From: Paenibacillus phocaeensis
GTDB taxonomy: Bacteria > Bacillota > Bacilli > Paenibacillales > Paenibacillaceae
DNA: 64,000 nt
Assembly: GCF_900021165.1 (NCBI RefSeq)
Contig: NZ_FCOQ01000009.1
Location: forward strand, 213,501-277,500
Direction: 5' to 3'
The notes under the pieces were generated by a model. The model was not told where the DNA came from. It saw nothing but the letters and a program-made list of their open reading frames with translations, and did not search any database. A program made the translations under genes and the position numbers. Shown piece after piece: positions 35,665 to 45,074 of this stretch. Position 1 is the first letter of the stretch. Every line of letters begins with the position of its first letter.

Positions 35665-35916
35665 ACGCCAACTAAATCAAATGAAATCTTACGTCTACGA
35701 CACCTCTCAATAGGATATGGAGAACTGGAAATCCATTTTTATGAAAGAAAACGGGTAGCGACAAGCTTCAAGAGTTACTTGAAACAAGCGGCGGCGGTTA
35801 TTTTTCAGGACGAGATGTCCATAACCGGTTAACTTCATCAATGGGTACGTAATGCGCAGTTAAGCTATACATGCATACCCACCGACATGAATGAGCTACC
35901 TGCCCCCCCCATAAAT
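35665..35916. other. Intergenic stretch with a possible gene remnant
   Basis: Within this stretch, about 35758-35850 on the plus strand translates as SDKLQELLETSGGGYFSGRDVHNRL and then stops. It resembles the start of a BirA-type winged helix but has no start codon or continuation. The rest has no coding signal that I can support. Confidence 0.3.
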
Positions 35917-35946
35917 AACGCCGGCCTCCTGTTGGAGGCCGGCGTT
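35917..35946. terminator. Terminator of the sucrose operon
   Basis: A perfect 13 bp stem, AACGCCGGCCTCC / GGAGGCCGGCGTT, with a four-base loop, followed leftwards by ATTTATGG. It lies 32 bp beyond the phosphorylase stop codon. Confidence 0.85.
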
Positions 35947-35978
35947 TCAGTGTTCGTACCAAGAGTTCAACTTGCTTC

Positions 35979-37448
35979 TCAAACCATGTAGCTAGCTGAT
36001 TTTCCACTCTTATCAGTATATTGGATCAACGATATTCTCGATTCCAGATCCACTTGCAGCTCGCAGCTAGAATTTCCTTTTATCCAGGACAGTCTGATTT
36101 CATGAGGACCGCTGTCCAGCACCTGGAAATGTCCATTAAAGGCTTCATGCTCGTTTCGGAATCGGATTAATTCCAGCAACCTTTGCACCACTCCCTGTTG
36201 CACAGCCTCCCCAATTTCATCCGTTGTGTAATTATGACGGTTAATTTCGCGTCCTTCTCCGGTTTCGGCTACACGTTCGTAATCATTTTCGCCCGCCAGT
36301 AAGCCTACATAATATACTTGGGGAATACCCGGGACAAAAAACTGAATAGCTCTGGCCGCCAAATAAGCATCGTCATCTCCGCCCAGTAACGAATAATAAG
36401 AGCCGCGGATTTGATGAACGTCAAAGCCATCTTTATCCTTGTGTTCATCAGACAAAATCAGGCTAAGATTGGCTCCTCGCTCCAGGCAGACATTAACCAG
36501 CTTCCGCGCTTCCTTCGTATCGATCAGTTCATCCAAATCCGGCTTGACCGGAATGCCGTCATGGCAGTCCAGCATGGTGAACTGCTTCTCAGGTCTTGTC
36601 CGCAGATAGTCCAGAAGCGCTTCCGTGTTGCGGTTCACGAGGGTATCCAGAATGCGATAAGGCAAAATGAAGTCGTAAATCCAGAAACCATGTTCTGCCA
36701 GCTTATACTGAATGGAGTAGTGTGAATGCACCTCTGGCAAAAGCTCAATATCCAGAGAATCCGCCAGCGCCTTGATCCAATCCAGAAATGCGTAGATCTC
36801 CGGTTCCACGAAAAAGCAGCTTGTGCCAAGCTTTTTAATAATGTAGCCAACGGCATCCAGCCGGACAATACTCACATTATGCTTCTTGAAATGGACAAAA
36901 AACTCCGTAAATAGTTGCTTGACCTTCTCCGAATGGATATCCAGGTCGACTTGCTCCGAAGGATCGGTTTTACCGAATGTAGTCCACACCCGCTCCTGCT
37001 TACCGTCCGCTTCAATGGTATAGGTGGAGAAGGGCTTGGGCCGGCGAAGAAACATCCGATCGATATCCTCCTGTACAGGTTCCCCATCCTCCCACAGCTT
37101 TTCGAGAGTAATAAACAGATCGGCATGGGGCGATTGACGACCCTGCTTCAGAAAATCCTGAAAATACAAGGACTGTCTGGAAATATGATTGACCATCAAA
37201 TCAATCAGTACATCAAACTGCTCGCCAATGGCCTTTATGTCATCCCAGCTTCCGAAGTCAGGTTCAATTTCCAAATACGTAAGCGGTGCAAACCCCCGGT
37301 CTCCCGATGAAGGGAACGGCGGCAAGATATGGACGCCTCCTTTAAAAATATCGGAGAAATGCCGGGTAAGCGTGCTGTGCAGTTCCTTCAGATTTCCTCC
37401 CAAAGAATCAGGATACGTAATTAACTGAACCTTATTAATCACTCCCAT
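35979..37448 (-). CDS. Sucrose phosphorylase / sucrose-6F-phosphate phosphorylase (GH13_18)
   Basis: A 489-residue GH13 phosphorylase. Catalytic residues are Asp198 (VRLDAVGY), Glu239 (LLPEVHSHY) and Asp297 (LDCHDGIPV). It splits sucrose, or sucrose 6F-phosphate, with phosphate to give glucose 1-phosphate. The HDGIPVKPDLDELID loop and the overall sequence look closer to what I recall of Thermoanaerobacterium sucrose-6F-phosphate phosphorylase than to the bifidobacterial sucrose phosphorylase, whose loop reads THDGIGVID. The operon uses ABC import plus fructokinase, which fits unphosphorylated sucrose. Last gene of the operon. Confidence 0.87.
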   Translation of the reverse strand: MGVINKVQLITYPDSLGGNLKELHSTLTRHFSDIFKGGVHILPPFPSSGDRGFAPLTYLEIEPDFGSWDDIKAIGEQFDVLIDLMVNHISRQSLYFQDFLKQGRQSPHADLFITLEKLWEDGEPVQEDIDRMFLRRPKPFSTYTIEADGKQERVWTTFGKTDPSEQVDLDIHSEKVKQLFTEFFVHFKKHNVSIVRLDAVGYIIKKLGTSCFFVEPEIYAFLDWIKALADSLDIELLPEVHSHYSIQYKLAEHGFWIYDFILPYRILDTLVNRNTEALLDYLRTRPEKQFTMLDCHDGIPVKPDLDELIDTKEARKLVNVCLERGANLSLILSDEHKDKDGFDVHQIRGSYYSLLGGDDDAYLAARAIQFFVPGIPQVYYVGLLAGENDYERVAETGEGREINRHNYTTDEIGEAVQQGVVQRLLELIRFRNEHEAFNGHFQVLDSGPHEIRLSWIKGNSSCELQVDLESRISLIQYTDKSGKSASYMV

Positions 37449-37462
37449 ATCTACTCCCCCCC

Positions 37463-38419
37463 TTACAATTCAAACATTTGTTGTACAACTTCCAAATTCG
37501 GCAAGTCTACTACTGCCCCAACATAGCGCAACTTATAAGCACTTACCGCAAAGCCGAGCTTCAACCCTTGCTTAACTGTGCATCCTTTAACTAAAGCTGT
37601 ATAGAATCCCGACCAGAAAGCATCACCTGCACCAGTAGTATCAACCACTTCTGTTGCCATAGTATCAAATCGAATGGTTTCCACTCCGTTTGAGACAATA
37701 GCCCCATCCTTACCCAGGGTCATTACGACCAATTTGGCGCCTAGCTGTAAAAAATTCTCTAATTGTTCCTCGTAGGAAGCTTCACCAAATAATCGATTTG
37801 CATCATCTTCTGACGGTTTTACGATATCTGACTGACTAATCAAATGTTTTACGTAGGAAATTCCATCTTCATTATGCTGCCAAATCGCAGGATGATAGTT
37901 GGGGTCAAAGCATATTAAGCAATTATGCTGTCGGGCAGTTTGAATCACTTGCTCCAACGTTGTCCTAACAGGCATACTGGAAGCTGGCCAACATGAGAAA
38001 TGTACAATCTTTGAATCTATAATCTTTTGTTCCAATATGTCACTATATTTCAAATGGTAATCTGCGCCCCGATAAAAAATCGGTATTGGTGTCGAGGTGC
38101 TTTTTGTGACAACTACCAAGCTCGTTGATTGTTCCACTTGCTGGATTAAATGAGTCCCTATTCCTGCTTCAATTAAATGATTTAACAGAAAATTGCCAAA
38201 TCTATCTTTGCCAACTGCCGAGGCAATGGTTGATTGCGCGCCCAGCCTTTTGATATTCATAGCTATATTAGCCGGAGAACCGCCAAAAAAAGCGTGATAA
38301 TCCTTTGACTCCTTCTCACTGTCGTAACCATCCGAAATCATATCAACTAACAATTCTCCAACGGTCAATACATCGTTAGCGACGTTTGAAAACTCTATTT
38401 TCTCATCAAAATGAATCAT
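37463..38419 (-). CDS. PfkB family fructokinase
   Basis: A 318-residue ribokinase-fold sugar kinase. It has GELLVDMIS near the N-terminus, FFGGSPANIAMNIKRLGA (PfkB signature 1) and DTTGAGDAFWSGF (signature 2 with the catalytic Asp). Sequence style and neighbours (GH13 enzymes releasing fructose) point to fructokinase producing fructose 6-phosphate. Its start abuts the stop of the upstream glucosidase gene. Confidence 0.9.
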   Translation of the reverse strand: MIHFDEKIEFSNVANDVLTVGELLVDMISDGYDSEKESKDYHAFFGGSPANIAMNIKRLGAQSTIASAVGKDRFGNFLLNHLIEAGIGTHLIQQVEQSTSLVVVTKSTSTPIPIFYRGADYHLKYSDILEQKIIDSKIVHFSCWPASSMPVRTTLEQVIQTARQHNCLICFDPNYHPAIWQHNEDGISYVKHLISQSDIVKPSEDDANRLFGEASYEEQLENFLQLGAKLVVMTLGKDGAIVSNGVETIRFDTMATEVVDTTGAGDAFWSGFYTALVKGCTVKQGLKLGFAVSAYKLRYVGAVVDLPNLEVVQQMFEL

Positions 38420-40120
38420 TCAATCTCCTCCGTTGGCAACGGAATCAGCAAAAAAGAGCACTACAGCCTCATGTGGTCTAAGCTTTATATGATTGCCCGT
38501 AGCAACATCCGGATAATTATGAATCCATACCTCTCGCTGACATTTTTGGAGTTCATCAGGTATAGCGAAATCTACGATCTGATCTGTAAAATTACACATC
38601 ACTAATAATTTCTGGTTATCAAGCGTTCTTGTGTATACAAACAGTTCCTCACTTTCAGGCAACAGCAACTCATAACTGCCATACACAATAATTTCATGTT
38701 GCTTTCTAAGACGAATCAGTTTTTGATAGTAAGCAAAAATTGAATTCTTATCTGTTACTTGAGTAGCTGCATTGATCGATAGATAGTTAGGGTTTACTTC
38801 AATCCAAGGCTCCCCATTAGTGAAGCCCGCATTCTTAGAAGCATCCCACTGCATCGGAGTTCTTGCATTGTCCCGGCTCTTGTAATTCAAATAGCTCAGC
38901 ATCTGTTCCTTATCAACCAAACCGCCTCCGACCAATTCCTCATAGGCATTGTGACTCTCAATATCCCGGTACTGTTCAATAGATGTGAATTTAATATTAG
39001 TCATACCTATCTCATCACCCTGGTAAATGTAAGGAGTGCCCTGCATCATATGCAAACAAGTTGCCAGCATTTTCGCAGATTCGGCCCAATACTCCTTGTC
39101 ATTTCCAAAACGAGACAAGGCTCTAGGCTGGTCGTGATTATCCCAAAACAAGCTATTCCATGCCTTATTGTGCAATCCCACCTGCCATTTGCTGAGGACT
39201 GCCTTTAAATCCGTTAATTTCGGCGGCTGATCATTCCACTTGTTTTTTTCTCCAAAATCAAGATCCATATGTTCAAATTGAAAAATCATATTCAATTCAT
39301 TTCGTTCAAATCCTGCATACTCTTTGGCGTGTTCTACAGTAACACCAGCCGTTTCCCCAACGGTCATTACATCATATTGGGAGAAAACTTCGCGATTTAG
39401 TTCACGTAGATATTCATGAACACGCGGACCATGGATTACATATGGCGATAAATCTCCATATTTCATTCCCTCCGTTATATGACCATCAGGCATTTCTTTA
39501 GTCTTCGATATCATGCTGATGACGTCTAAACGAAATCCGTCAATCCCCTTATCGCACCACCATTTCATTAAACGGATTACTTCCTTGCGAACATGCTCAT
39601 TTTCCCAGTTCAAGTCCGGTTGTTTATCCGCAAATATGTGAAGATAATAGCTATCCGTTTCAGGCGAATAGTTCCAAGCAGACCCGCCAAACCAGGAGCC
39701 CCAATTGTTAGGCGCTCTGCCGTCTTTTCCTTCACGCCAAATATAAAAATCCCGATAAGGATTGTCCACTGATTTTTTACTTTCAACAAACCACGGATGC
39801 TCGTCCGAGGTATGATTAACCACTAGGTCCATAATGATCTTGATACCTCTGGAGTGCGCTCCCTCCAACAGTCGATCGAAGTCCTCCATCGTACCAAAGT
39901 CATTCATGATTTCATGATAATCGCTTATATCATAACCGTTATCGCAATTCGGGGATTTGTATACGGGACAAAGCCAAATAACATCAATACCAAGCAACTT
40001 AAGATAATCCAATTTTTCTGTAATGCCGTTCAAATCTCCAATACCATCATCATTGCTGTCTTTAAAGCTTCTTGGATAAATTTGATACACTACACTTTCT
40101 TTCCACCAGGTTTTCTCCAT
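38420..40120 (-). CDS. Oligo-1,6-glucosidase-type alpha-glucosidase (GH13_31)
   Basis: A 566-residue cytoplasmic alpha-glucosidase. The catalytic triad is Asp199 (GFRLDVISM), Glu256 (TVGETAG) and Asp330 (WDNHDQPR). Val200, next to the nucleophile, is the residue known in Bacillus oligo-1,6-glucosidase to favour alpha-1,6 bonds over alpha-1,4. It would hydrolyse isomaltose-type sugars or sucrose isomers. ATG 40120 has GGAGGCAGG upstream. It ends one base before the fructokinase start. Confidence 0.92.
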   Translation of the reverse strand: MEKTWWKESVVYQIYPRSFKDSNDDGIGDLNGITEKLDYLKLLGIDVIWLCPVYKSPNCDNGYDISDYHEIMNDFGTMEDFDRLLEGAHSRGIKIIMDLVVNHTSDEHPWFVESKKSVDNPYRDFYIWREGKDGRAPNNWGSWFGGSAWNYSPETDSYYLHIFADKQPDLNWENEHVRKEVIRLMKWWCDKGIDGFRLDVISMISKTKEMPDGHITEGMKYGDLSPYVIHGPRVHEYLRELNREVFSQYDVMTVGETAGVTVEHAKEYAGFERNELNMIFQFEHMDLDFGEKNKWNDQPPKLTDLKAVLSKWQVGLHNKAWNSLFWDNHDQPRALSRFGNDKEYWAESAKMLATCLHMMQGTPYIYQGDEIGMTNIKFTSIEQYRDIESHNAYEELVGGGLVDKEQMLSYLNYKSRDNARTPMQWDASKNAGFTNGEPWIEVNPNYLSINAATQVTDKNSIFAYYQKLIRLRKQHEIIVYGSYELLLPESEELFVYTRTLDNQKLLVMCNFTDQIVDFAIPDELQKCQREVWIHNYPDVATGNHIKLRPHEAVVLFFADSVANGGD

Positions 40121-40156
40121 TTTCCTGCCTCCAACTTGTTCATTCATTGTCTATTT

Positions 40157-41005
40157 TTATCCCTTTACAGCTCCGTCAGATACACCTTTGATAATGTATT
40201 TTTGTAAAAATATAAACAGCACTATGATTGGAATAATTGAAATAAATACTGCCGGGAAAATCAAATCCCACGCCGAACCATATTGTCCGGACACCTGTTT
40301 TGCAAAATAAAGCTCTAATGTAAGGGTTTTATATGATTGATTTCCAATCACCAAAAACGGTAATAAATAATCGTTCCATATCCAAACTGAGTTCAGTATA
40401 ATGACTGTAACTGTGGTTGTTTTTACCAATGGAAACACAACTCGGAAAAACAATTGGAAGATGCCTGCTCCATCAATAACCGCTGCTTCCTCAAGAGCCA
40501 GCGGAACGCTTTTTAAAAAACCATGGTATAAAAATACCGACATGCTTAGGCCAAATCCAACATACATAAGAATAAGACCAACCAAATTCTTCAATCCCAT
40601 GTTTTCAAATAAGCTTAACAGAGGGTACATAACGGATTGGAAGGGGATCAACATTGAAGCTGAAAACATAAACAACAGTACTATAGAAGTAACTGATTTC
40701 GTTCGAACCATCAACCATGCGGTTAGTGAAGAGACCAATACCAATAGCAATATAGAAAGTACAGTGATTAGAGCTGTAACCCCCAGTGCTTGGAGTAAAT
40801 GAATCTGTTCTGCAGCATGTTGGATGTACTGAAATGAAAATTCTGATGGAAACTGTAACGGATTGGCTACGATTTCAGATTGACTTTTGAAAGAATTGAC
40901 AACCAGTAAGGCAAGCGGAGCCAAGGTGAGCAACATGACAAGAACCAATACGAAATATATGACTGATTGTTTAAGTGCTTTCGCTTTTTCAACTGTCTGA
41001 TTCAC
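40157..41005 (-). CDS. ABC sugar transporter permease (CUT1, MalG-like)
   Basis: About 282 residues with six hydrophobic helices and the EAA loop EEAAVIDGAGIFQLFFRVVFPL for contact with the ATPase. The likely start is a GTG near 41005, just after the preceding permease stop; the open frame extends upstream but lacks a ribosome site. Pairs with the MalF-like gene. Confidence 0.9.
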   Translation of the reverse strand: MNQTVEKAKALKQSVIYFVLVLVMLLTLAPLALLVVNSFKSQSEIVANPLQFPSEFSFQYIQHAAEQIHLLQALGVTALITVLSILLLVLVSSLTAWLMVRTKSVTSIVLLFMFSASMLIPFQSVMYPLLSLFENMGLKNLVGLILMYVGFGLSMSVFLYHGFLKSVPLALEEAAVIDGAGIFQLFFRVVFPLVKTTTVTVIILNSVWIWNDYLLPFLVIGNQSYKTLTLELYFAKQVSGQYGSAWDLIFPAVFISIIPIIVLFIFLQKYIIKGVSDGAVKG

Positions 41006-41012
41006 AGCTCCA

Positions 41013-41933
41013 CTACACCTCCACTTCACGTTTTTTAGTAATAGAAAGCTGGATGAGTGCAACAACTGCGATTAAAACAAAAAAGATAACCGCTTGCGCT
41101 TGTGCTAATCCATAATTCGGCGGTACTGTGTCTTGAGTAGTCTGCAATATCTGCAGAGATAGCAGTCGTGTACCAAAATTACCATCTGTTAAAGCTACGT
41201 TTTGATCTAAGAGTTTGAAGCAATTGGCTAAGGTAAGGAAAAACACAATCGTAATCGAGGGCATTAGCATCGGCAATGTAATTTTAAAGAAAGTGTTCGT
41301 ACCATTCGAACCGTCAATCTTCGCGGCTTCATAAATATCAGAAGGAACATTATTCAAACCATTTATATAGATCAATAGCATATAACCGGCCATTTGCCAG
41401 GTAGCCAGTATAACAAGCGCAAATAATGCCTTGAGGTTATCCTGTGTCATATGAGTCAAAAAAGGAATAGAAATCAGTCCACCGCTACCAAAGAGGATTT
41501 GCGAAAAGACAATTTCAAAAACAAAACCCCAGATAAAACCTAGGGCAAGTCCACCAAGTAAATTGGGCAAAAAGTAAATGGCTCTAAATACTCCAGCAAA
41601 TCGTTGAATCTTGGATAAAAGCAGCGCCAGTGATAATGAGACAATATTAATGACAATAACAGCAACTAGTGTGAATTTTAAAGTATATAAAAATGCATTT
41701 CTAAATTCACTGCTTTTAAACGCAAGAACATAGTTTTTCAACCCAACAAAAGCTTCCCAAAAACCATCAACTCGTTGTGGATTCCCACCAACGAGTTGAA
41801 CAAAATAAGTCCCTCTCCATCCTGTAAAAGAATAAATAACCCCTGTCAGGAAAGGAATCATAATCACTAGTAGAAACAGTAAAACGGCCGGACAAGCCAA
41901 TATTAAAAACCATCGCTTGTAGTATTTTTCCAT
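41013..41933 (-). CDS. ABC sugar transporter permease (CUT1, MalF-like)
   Basis: A 306-residue permease with about six helices and the EAA loop YEAAKIDGSNGTNTFFKITLPML. AAAGGTG precedes ATG 41933. It works with the MalG-like permease and the binding protein at 42016. No ATPase gene is present in the operon. Confidence 0.92.
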   Translation of the reverse strand: MEKYYKRWFLILACPAVLLFLLVIMIPFLTGVIYSFTGWRGTYFVQLVGGNPQRVDGFWEAFVGLKNYVLAFKSSEFRNAFLYTLKFTLVAVIVINIVSLSLALLLSKIQRFAGVFRAIYFLPNLLGGLALGFIWGFVFEIVFSQILFGSGGLISIPFLTHMTQDNLKALFALVILATWQMAGYMLLIYINGLNNVPSDIYEAAKIDGSNGTNTFFKITLPMLMPSITIVFFLTLANCFKLLDQNVALTDGNFGTRLLSLQILQTTQDTVPPNYGLAQAQAVIFFVLIAVVALIQLSITKKREVEV

Positions 41934-42015
41934 TTCAAGTCACCTTTCTCAGCCCGATCTTCGTCCATGTAAATCGAACCTCATCCAGTCACAATAACTG
42001 GATGAGGTCATCTGT

Positions 42016-43494
42016 TTACTGTTTGGCGTTAATTAACTGTTTCCAGCCGTTAATGGCATTTTCAGCTATTTGAGTATAATCTGTCTCTTGCCAAGCGCCT
42101 TGATGATTCAAATAATTTTCCATTATATATTGACCAACATAAGTTCTTGCCCATGTTGCCGGTGCCCCTACATACGGGTTAGAAATCGTATTCGATACTT
42201 TTTTGTAATCTAGAATGGCATTGTTCAGGCTATTATCCAACTTCGTATCCTCGGATGCATTATAGGGAATAAAGAAAAATTTATTTTGAATATACTCTTG
42301 TCCGATTTCTGATGTATTCATCCAAAGTAAGAATTCCTCAGCCTTTTTTTGCTCTTCCTTGCTCACCGTAGCATTAATACTGTAGTACGAAGGTACGAAT
42401 ACAGAGATAGAGCTATTGAGCTTTTCAACGGATTTCCCCTCTGCCGTGACATCCGACTGTTCCAAAGGAAGTTTTACTGGAATAAAAGTGAGAGTATCAA
42501 CAATTTGCGGATTGACTTTTTGTATATTGGCATACACCCAATTTCCCTGCTTCAAAAAAATGGCTTTACTATCTGCAAAAAGTTGCACTGCCTGATCGTA
42601 ACCATTCACTGTCTTGTTAATAAATTCCCCACCACGTTCAATCGGACCTGTTTTCCCAGCAGCATGGGAGGTTTTAAAGTCCAGTGCCTGTGCATATTTT
42701 TCAAGAGGCCCCTTTAATGAATCCAGTTGCTGCTCAGTGGCGTTTCTTGCATCTACTGCGTTATTAAAAGCAGCAGCTAATGCTACGTTGACCATATGGT
42801 CGCCGTATGTCCATGTTTCTGAACCAGCAACAGCAAAAACGCCTGTTAATTGAGCAGCAAGTTCCGATTTTTCCGCTTTCAACGTGTACTTCGTACCATT
42901 TAGGGTAATTTCACTCGCCTTATCATTTTTGATGTAATTATCAAAAGCCAACACAGCCTTCTCAAATTCTGGATACGATGCAACCTTCAAATCTTCAATA
43001 ACAGCATCCTTAACATCGTCCCCAAACAAATCCCCGATTAGTTCAGTATTCACAACGTAACCATACCCCTCTAAACCATAAGGTATGCCATAGTTGTTTT
43101 GATTGTCGGTGGTCAGTCTGATATCTTCAGGAATTTCAGATGCCAATTGCTTGAATTCAGGCGATTGCGCATTATTCAAATCTAGCAGGAATCCTCCCTG
43201 CTGCCATTCAGCCATGGTGTCCGTATAGGTAGTGAAAATGGTTGGCGGTGTTTTCAAATTCATTTCAGCCCGTAATTCTTCCGGATTATCTTCCAGAGTA
43301 AATGTTTTGACCTTAACACCGGTTTCCTCTTCGTACTTTTTAGCCAACTCAGCAAGAGCGTCTGCATTCTGACTTTTTCCATTGTAAATATAAATATCAT
43401 AATCTTTCTCCGCAGTTTTACCACAAGCACTAATTACAAGGCACAGAGACAATAATGTAACAATAATACCTAGTCTTTTCTGAAGCGTTTTCAT
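42016..43494 (-). CDS. ABC sugar-binding lipoprotein (extracellular solute-binding family 1)
   Basis: A 492-residue lipoprotein. The signal peptide ends at VISAC (Cys24), and the mature part has the family-1 SBP layout starting DYDIYIYNGKSQNADALAELAKKYEEETG. It captures the sugar for the two permeases. First gene of the LacI-controlled operon; GGGGGCGG precedes the ATG, and a perfect LacI-type operator lies 76 bp upstream. Confidence 0.92.
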   Translation of the reverse strand: MKTLQKRLGIIVTLLSLCLVISACGKTAEKDYDIYIYNGKSQNADALAELAKKYEEETGVKVKTFTLEDNPEELRAEMNLKTPPTIFTTYTDTMAEWQQGGFLLDLNNAQSPEFKQLASEIPEDIRLTTDNQNNYGIPYGLEGYGYVVNTELIGDLFGDDVKDAVIEDLKVASYPEFEKAVLAFDNYIKNDKASEITLNGTKYTLKAEKSELAAQLTGVFAVAGSETWTYGDHMVNVALAAAFNNAVDARNATEQQLDSLKGPLEKYAQALDFKTSHAAGKTGPIERGGEFINKTVNGYDQAVQLFADSKAIFLKQGNWVYANIQKVNPQIVDTLTFIPVKLPLEQSDVTAEGKSVEKLNSSISVFVPSYYSINATVSKEEQKKAEEFLLWMNTSEIGQEYIQNKFFFIPYNASEDTKLDNSLNNAILDYKKVSNTISNPYVGAPATWARTYVGQYIMENYLNHQGAWQETDYTQIAENAINGWKQLINAKQ

Positions 43495-43569
43495 TTTACC
43501 GCCCCCACCACTTAATATTTTCGAGCCACAGAACTACACACCAAACTTCATTTCATAACACTAAAAATT

Positions 43570-43585
43570 AGGAAAATGTTTTCCT
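43570..43585. promoter_or_regulatory. LacI-type operator upstream of the sugar ABC operon
   Basis: AGGAAAATGTTTTCCT, a palindrome except for the central TG pair, identical to the site at 44788-44803 in front of the LacI gene. Confidence 0.8.
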
Positions 43586-43657
43586 GATCAATCCAAAAAA
43601 AACAAAAATGACAGTAGTCTATAACATATCCCCTCTTTCTTATCGCGCCTTGTACTC

Positions 43658-43673
43658 AGGAAAGGGTTTTCCC
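43658..43673. promoter_or_regulatory. Degenerate third LacI-type operator
   Basis: AGGAAAGGGTTTTCCC matches the two perfect sites at 13 of 16 positions. It is 88 bp from the 43570 site, a spacing that permits looping. Confidence 0.5.
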
Positions 43674-43727
43674 AAAACGCTGAATAAATGATAACACATG
43701 GGTTTGCTTTTCGCAAGAATCTAAATT

Positions 43728-44768
43728 TTATTTATGCATGGAGTTTAGCCTAATCACACTATTCCGGCGAATGATTTTATGAGGAATATACTGAATGCTT
43801 GGGGGACTAGCTTTTTTAGCAATAAGCTTCATTATTGTTTTTGCCGCTTTTACCCCTTCATCAAAATATGAAATTCGTACAGTCGATAATTTAGGCGTAA
43901 AGTAGCTAGCCAAATCCATATCATCAAACCCCATTATGGAAATATCCTCTGGAACTTGTAGATTAGTTGTTTTCAGAAAAGTAATTGCTCCAATAGCCAT
44001 TAGGTCACTGCTAATCATAACTGCTGTCGGAAGCTCTTCATTCTCCTCATAAATGGTTTGCATACATTTATAACCCGAATCAAATGAAAAATTTCCATAT
44101 TGAATATAAGAATCCTGTTCTTTTAAATGATTTTCCCTTAAAGCACGAAGATACCCTTCCAATCGCTTTTGTCCTGATGAATAGTCATCTTTTGAACCTG
44201 AGATGAAAGCAATTTGTTTATGTCCATGTTCAATTAAAAATTGCATCGCGTCATATACGGCCCCCTCATTATCATGAATAACCGTATGGAGATTGCCTTC
44301 ATTATTCACTGCTTCGCGTGTCACTAAAACAATGGGATAATCTTTATTTTTCATTTCGGATATAACCACAGAATTGACATTTACTCCTGCAAAAAGAACA
44401 CCATCAATTTTTTTATCAGACAGTACCTCCAACAGTTCGATTTCTTTTTCCTGATTACCGCCTGATTCGCACACCACTAGAGTGTATCCCATTTTTTGGC
44501 AAATACTATTAATTCCTTTGGTTAAAGACCCAAATATCGTGTTTGAAATATCCGGAATGATGATCCCCAAAGTATGCGTTCTTTTTGAAACCAAGCCTCG
44601 TGCCAATGAATTAGGCTTAAAATTATACTTTTGAATCACTTCATTAACCCTATCCTTGAGTTGTGGACTCACAGCCTTTGAATTATTAATCACTCTTGAA
44701 ACCGTAGATATTGAAACCTTTGCTTCACGTGCAATATCTTCAATGGTTGTTATGATTTTTCCTTGCAT
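43728..44768 (-). CDS. LacI family regulator of the sucrose/oligosaccharide operon
   Basis: A 346-residue repressor with headpiece TIEDIAREAKVSISTVSRVINNSKAVSPQLK (8-38) and a ligand domain with the usual LGIIIPDISNTIF start. GGGAGGAAAT precedes ATG 44768. The same 16 bp palindrome lies upstream of this gene and of the binding-protein gene, so autoregulation plus control of the downstream operon is expected. Confidence 0.93.
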   Translation of the reverse strand: MQGKIITTIEDIAREAKVSISTVSRVINNSKAVSPQLKDRVNEVIQKYNFKPNSLARGLVSKRTHTLGIIIPDISNTIFGSLTKGINSICQKMGYTLVVCESGGNQEKEIELLEVLSDKKIDGVLFAGVNVNSVVISEMKNKDYPIVLVTREAVNNEGNLHTVIHDNEGAVYDAMQFLIEHGHKQIAFISGSKDDYSSGQKRLEGYLRALRENHLKEQDSYIQYGNFSFDSGYKCMQTIYEENEELPTAVMISSDLMAIGAITFLKTTNLQVPEDISIMGFDDMDLASYFTPKLSTVRISYFDEGVKAAKTIMKLIAKKASPPSIQYIPHKIIRRNSVIRLNSMHK

Positions 44769-44787
44769 ATTTCCTCCCTAAAAAGAT

Positions 44788-44803
44788 AGGAAAATGTTTT
44801 CCT
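44788..44803. promoter_or_regulatory. LacI-type operator in front of the LacI gene
   Basis: AGGAAAATGTTTTCCT, with symmetry extending to GATAGG...CCTGTC. Identical to the operon site at 43570-43585. Confidence 0.8.
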
Positions 44804-44879
44804 GTCTTGTCATACTAAATGAAATGGAAACACTGTTTCGACTTATACATTCTACCAATTCAAGTCAGTCTACGCAAGG

Positions 44880-45062
44880 TGTGTAAATTCAACAAAGCCC
44901 ATGCACAATGTTCCTTGCTTCAAGAGGCCCGGGATGGAGAGGCTCCGGACTCCTTATCGCCATCTTCCAAGCCTTTCACATCGAACCCGATTTTGAAAAC
45001 TTGAGCATCGAGTCTACATCGGTCAAAGCCCACCAATACAGTGCCGGTGCAAAAAAATCGCA
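44880..45062 (+). pseudogene. IS5-family transposase remnant
   Basis: One frame gives FQAFHIEPDFENLSIES followed by TSVKAHQYSAGAKKS, matching the IS5-type segment 'ENL-IDST-VKAHQHSAGAKK' around the first catalytic Asp (here Glu replaces Asp). A neighbouring frame upstream gives Pro/Arg-rich residues typical of the preceding part. No start, DDE remainder or terminal repeats are seen. It stops where repeat copy L begins. Confidence 0.7.
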
Positions 45063-45074
45063 GGTCGTAGAAAA

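Noticed and set aside
35798..36007. Open frame of 69 codons on the minus strand after the phosphorylase gene
   Set aside because: It crosses the strong terminator at 35917-35946 and overlaps the phosphorylase end in another frame.
43495..43727. Possible small RNA in front of the sugar ABC operon
   Set aside because: The conserved elements are explained by LacI operators; no terminator-ended hairpin structure is seen.
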